Made by a program: the position numbers and the translations under genes. Under the pieces are notes generated by a model. That model did no database searches. It was not told where the DNA came from and saw only the letters and a list, made by a program, of their open reading frames with translations. A DNA stretch of 64,000 nt from Hydractinia symbiolongicarpus (lineage: Eukaryota; Cnidaria; Hydrozoa; Anthoathecata; Hydractiniidae): NCBI RefSeq assembly GCF_029227915.1, contig NC_079877.1, positions 1,178,001 to 1,242,000 on the forward strand. The letters are read 5' to 3'. This document shows positions 60,371-64,000 of this stretch, piece after piece (position 1 is the first letter of the stretch; every line of letters starts with the position of its first letter).

Positions 60371-63300
60371 TTTTTCACCACTAAAACGCATGAGACATGT
60401 AGTTTTCAAAAATGTTTTCAGTTTTGATGAGACGTTGAATAAAAGAAGTTTAATCGCCGGCAAACGAAAACCCGCGATTTCCCGTAAATCCCGGACTCGG
60501 CCCGTATAGTCAAAAGTATACAAAGAAAGTACCAAGGAAGTAAACTCATTTCCCGAACGATTTTTTAAATTATTTTTTCACCACTAAAACGCATGAGACT
60601 TGTAGTTTTCAAAAATGTTTTCATTTTTGATGAGAGGCTGAATAAAAGAAGTTTAATCGCCGGCAAACAAAAACCTGCGATTTCACGTAAATCCCGGACT
60701 CGGCCCGTATAGTCAAAAGTACGCAAAGAAAGTACCCAGGAAGTAAACTCATTTCCCGAACGATTTTTTAAATTATTTTTTCACCACTAAAACGCATGAG
60801 ACATGTAGTTTTCAAAAATGTTTTCAGTTTTGATGAGACGCTGAATAAAAGAAGTTTAATCGCCGGCAAACGAAAACCTGCGATTTCCCGTAAATCCCGG
60901 ACTCGGCCCATATAGTCAAAAGTATACAAAAAAAGTACCCAGGAAGTGAACTCATTTCCTGAACGATTTTTTAAATTACTTTTTCACCACTAAAACGCAT
61001 GAGACTTGTAGTTTTCAAAAATGTTTTCATTTTTGATGAGACGCTGAATAAAAGAAGTTTAATCGCCGGCAAACGAAAACATGCGATCTCCCGTAAATCC
61101 CGGACTCGGCCCGTATAGTCAAAAGTATACAAAGAAAGTACCCAGGAAGTAAACTCATTTCCCGAACGATTTTTTAAATTATTTTTTCACCACTCAAACG
61201 CATGAGACATGTAGTTTTCAATAATGTTTTCAGTTTTGATGAGACGCTGAATAAAAGAAGTTTAATCGCCGGCAAACGAGAACCCGCGATTTCCCGTAAA
61301 TCCCGGACTCGGCCCGTATAGTCAAAAGTATACAAAGAAAGTACTTAGGGAGTAAACTCCTTTCCTGAAAGATTTTTTAAATTATTTTTTCACCACTAAA
61401 ACGCATGAGACATGTAGTTTTCAAAAATGTTTTCAGTTTTGATGAGACGTTGAATAAAAGAAGTTTAATCGCCGGCAAACGAAAACCCGCGATTTCCCGT
61501 AAATCCCGGACTCGGCCCGTATAGTCAAAAGTATACAAAGAAAGTACCAAGGAAGTAAACTCATTTCCCGAACGATTTTTTAAATTATTTTTTCACCACT
61601 ACAACGCATGAGACTTGTAGTTTTCAAAAATGTTTTCATTTTTGATGAGAGGCTGAATAAAAGAAGTTTAATCGCCGGCAAACAAAAACCTGCGATTTCC
61701 CGTAAATCCCGGACTCGGCCCGTATAGTCAAAAGTATGCAAAGAAAGTACCCAGGAAGTAAACTCATTTCCCGAACGATTTTTTAAATTATTTTTTCACC
61801 ACTAAAACGCATGAGACATGTAGTTTTCAAAAATGTTTTCAGTTTTGATGAGACGCTGAATAAAAGAAGTTTAATCGCCGGCAAACGAAAACCTGCGATT
61901 TCCCGTAAATCCCGGACTCGGCCCATATAGTCAAAAGTATACAAAGAAAGTACCCAGGAAGTGAACTCATTTCCCGAACGATTTTTTAAATTACTTTTTC
62001 ACCACTAAAACGCATGAGACTTGTAGTTTTCAAAAATGTTTTCATTTTTGATGAGACGCTGAATAAAAGAAGTTTAATCGCCGGCAAACGAAAACATGCG
62101 ATCTCCCGTAAATCCCGGACTCGGCCCGTATAGTCAAAAGTATACAAAGAAAGTACCCAGGAAGTAAACTCATTTCCCGAACGATTTTTTAAATTATTTT
62201 TTCACCACTCAAACGCATGAGACATGTAGTTTTCAATAATGTTTTCAGTTTTGATGAGACGCTGAATAAAAGAAGTTTAATCGCCGGCAAACGAGAACCC
62301 GCGATTTCCCGTAAATCCCGGACTCGGCCCGTATAGTCAAAAGTATACAAAGAAAGTACCCAGGGAGTAAACTCATTTCCCGAACGTTTTTTTAAATTAT
62401 TTTTCACCTCTAAAACGCATGAGACATGCAGTTTTCAAAAATGTTTTCAGTTTTGATGAGACGCTGAATAAAAGAAGTTTAATAGCCGGCAAACGAAAAC
62501 CCGCGATTTCCCGTAAATCCCGGACTCGGCCCGTATGGTCAAAAGTATACAAAGAAAGTACCCAGGAAGTAAACTCATTTCCCGAACGATTTTTTAAATT
62601 ATTTTTTCACCACTAAAACGCAAGAGACTTGTAGTTTTCAAAAATGTTTTCATTTTTGATGAGACGCTGAATAAAAGGAGTTTAATCGCCGGCAAACGAA
62701 AACCCGCGATTTCCCGTAAATCCCGGACTCGGCCCGTATAGTCAAAAGTATGCAAAGAAAGTACCCAGGAAGTAAACTCATTTCCCGAACAATTTTTTAA
62801 ATTATTTTTTCACCACTAAAACGCATGAGACATGTAGTTTTCAAAAATGTTTTCAGTTTTGATGAGACGCTGAATAAAAGAAGTTTAATCGCCGGCAAAC
62901 GAAAACCTGCGATTTCCCGTAAATCCCGGACTCGGCCCATATAGTCAAAAGTATACAAAGAAAGTACCCAGGAAGTGAACTCATTTCCTGAACGATTTTT
63001 TAAATTACTTTTTCACCACTAAAACGCATGAGACTTGTAGTTTTCAAAAATGTTTTCATTTTTGATGAGACGCTGAATAAAAGAAGTTTAATCGCCGGCA
63101 AACGAAAACATGCGATCTCCCGTAAATCCCGGACTCGGCCCGTATAGTCAAAAGTATACAAAGAAAGTACCCAGGAAGTAAACTCATTTCCCGAACGATT
63201 TTTTAAATTATTTTTTCACCACTAAAACGCATGAGACATGTAGTTTTCAAAAATGTTTTCAGTTTTGATGAGACGCTGAATAAAAGAAGTTTAATCGCCG

Positions 63301-63820
63301 GCAAACGAAAACCTGCGATTTCCCGAAAATCCCGGACTCGGCCCATATAGTCAAAAGTATACAAAGAAAGTACCCAGGAAGTGAACTCATTTCCCGAACG
63401 ATTTTTTAAATTACTTTTTCACCACTAAAACGCATGAGACTTGTAGTTTTCAAAAATGTTTTCATTTTTGATGAGACGCTGAATAAAAGAAGTTTAATCG
63501 CCGGCAAACGAAAACATGCGATCTCCCGTAAATCCCGGACTCGGCCCGTATAGTCAAAAGTATACAAAGAAAGTACCCAGGAAGTAAACTCATTTCCCGA
63601 ACGATTTTTTAAATTATTTTTTCACCACTCAAACGCATGAGACATGTAGTTTTCAATAATGTTTTCAGTTTTGATGAGACGCTGAATAAAAGAAGTTTAA
63701 TTGCCGGCAAACGAGAACCCGCGATTTCCCGTAAATCCCGGACTCGGCCCGTATAGTCAAAAGTATACAAAGAAAGTACCCAGGGAGTAAACTCATTTCC
63801 CGAACGTTTTTTTAAATTAT
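60371..63820. repeat. Two-class alternating higher-order repeat: two pentamers then a heptamer
   Basis: Class A (ACATG with CAGTTTTG) and class B (ACTTG with CATTTTTG) are linked variants. Their order is ABABA (about 60371-61385), ABABA (about 61386-62400), then ABABABA (about 62400-63820). Position-specific markers repeat: GACGTTGAATAAAAG (60431/61447), GAGAGGCTG (60633/61648), CATGCGATCTCCCG (61080/62095/63108/63514) and CAATAATG with CGAGAACCCG (about 61218/62234/63654). The period is about 1014 bp, then 1420 bp. Confidence 0.85.
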
Positions 63821-64000
63821 TTTTCACCACTAAAACGCATGAGACATGCAGTTTTCAAAAATGTTTTCAGTTTTGATGAGACGTTGAATAAAAGAAGTTC
63901 AATAGCCGGCAAACGAAAACCCGCGATTTCCCGTAAATCCCGGACTCGGCCCGTATGGTCAAAAGTATACAAAGAAAGTACCCAGGAAGTAAACTCATTT

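Larger units (their letters stand above)
47435..64000. repeat. 203-bp satellite array, right block
   Basis: This is the same satellite in the same orientation as the left block, resuming in exact register after the LINE. Its subclass content differs. CCCAGGAAGTAAAC and CTTAGGGAG variants are common, and CCGGACTCGGCCCGTATAGTC is the usual middle section. Monomers with an A-tract in place of ATGTTTTC occur at about 49.25-57.37 kb. The left-block classes P (GCTTGGCC), Q (GTAGAAGACATG) and U (CAGCACTAAAG) were not seen here as such. It contains no host gene and runs off the end of the window, so the array is longer than 64 kb. Confidence 0.96.

Noticed and set aside
830-63830. Dozens of 63-106 codon ORFs on both strands (for example 830-1027, 34312-34632, 42920-43204, 58999-59367) as small protein genes
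   Set aside because: They are the same few frames of one 203-bp repeat read again and again. The monomer length is not a multiple of three, frames break between monomers, substitutions and single-base indels ignore codon position, and both strands are open in the same monomers.

Overview
The window is almost entirely one tandem repeat. A satellite DNA with a monomer of about 203 bp runs head to tail in a single orientation from base 1 to base 64000, roughly 300 copies. It is broken only once, by a 5'-truncated non-LTR retrotransposon (LINE) on the minus strand at about 44462-47434. I see no host protein-coding gene, no tRNA or rRNA gene, no CRISPR array and no operon. The only real protein-coding homology is the decayed LINE ORF2-type gene (endonuclease plus reverse transcriptase). 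The APE-LINE, with its TPRT-type insertion and poly(A) tail, together with a kilobase-scale satellite, points to a eukaryote, most likely an invertebrate animal. The LINE protein reads like the CR1/L2/Jockey-related elements common in invertebrates, but I cannot place the species. The locus is probably centromeric, pericentromeric or other heterochromatin; that is inference.

Layout. (1) 1-44461: satellite rich in distinct monomer subclasses. I use working letters: P (GCTTGGCC with TATATAAAG), Q (GTAGAAGACATG with CAGTTTAGATGACACG), R (CACCAG, ACATG, TCCGGACACGACC), S (ACTTG followed by TTTTTAAAAATG, and AACTTGCG), U (CAGCACTAAAG), V and T. They form nested higher-order repeats: an 811-bp PQRS tetramer inside 1.8-, 3.2- and 5.1-kb duplications at 2.0-10.6 kb; a 2025-bp tandem duplication at 11.0-14.9 kb; a 2231-bp duplication at 17.4-21.9 kb; a near-identical 2840-bp tandem duplication at 25.4-31.1 kb; 2231/2028-bp units at 31.6-36 kb; and 1420/812/2638-bp spacings at 38-44.2 kb. 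(2) 44453-47443: the LINE, flanked by a 9-bp target-site duplication TTCATTTTT, with an 18-nt A tail, about 305 bp of 3' UTR, and an ORF carrying one in-frame TAG and one single-base frameshift. (3) 47444-64000: satellite resumes exactly in register, with a different subclass mix (CCAGGAAG, CTTAGGGAG, A-tract variants). It ends in an alternating two-class pattern that forms pentamer and heptamer units at 60.4-63.8 kb.

How the parts relate. The sequence records repeated unequal exchange. Chimeric monomers mark the crossover points at about 13.03, 28.29 and 33.7 kb. Each monomer carries a short perfect dyad (CAAAAATG, TTTT loop, CATTTTTG), and the LINE integrated in its right arm. The many 63-106 codon ORFs are by-products of repeating one sequence and are not genes.
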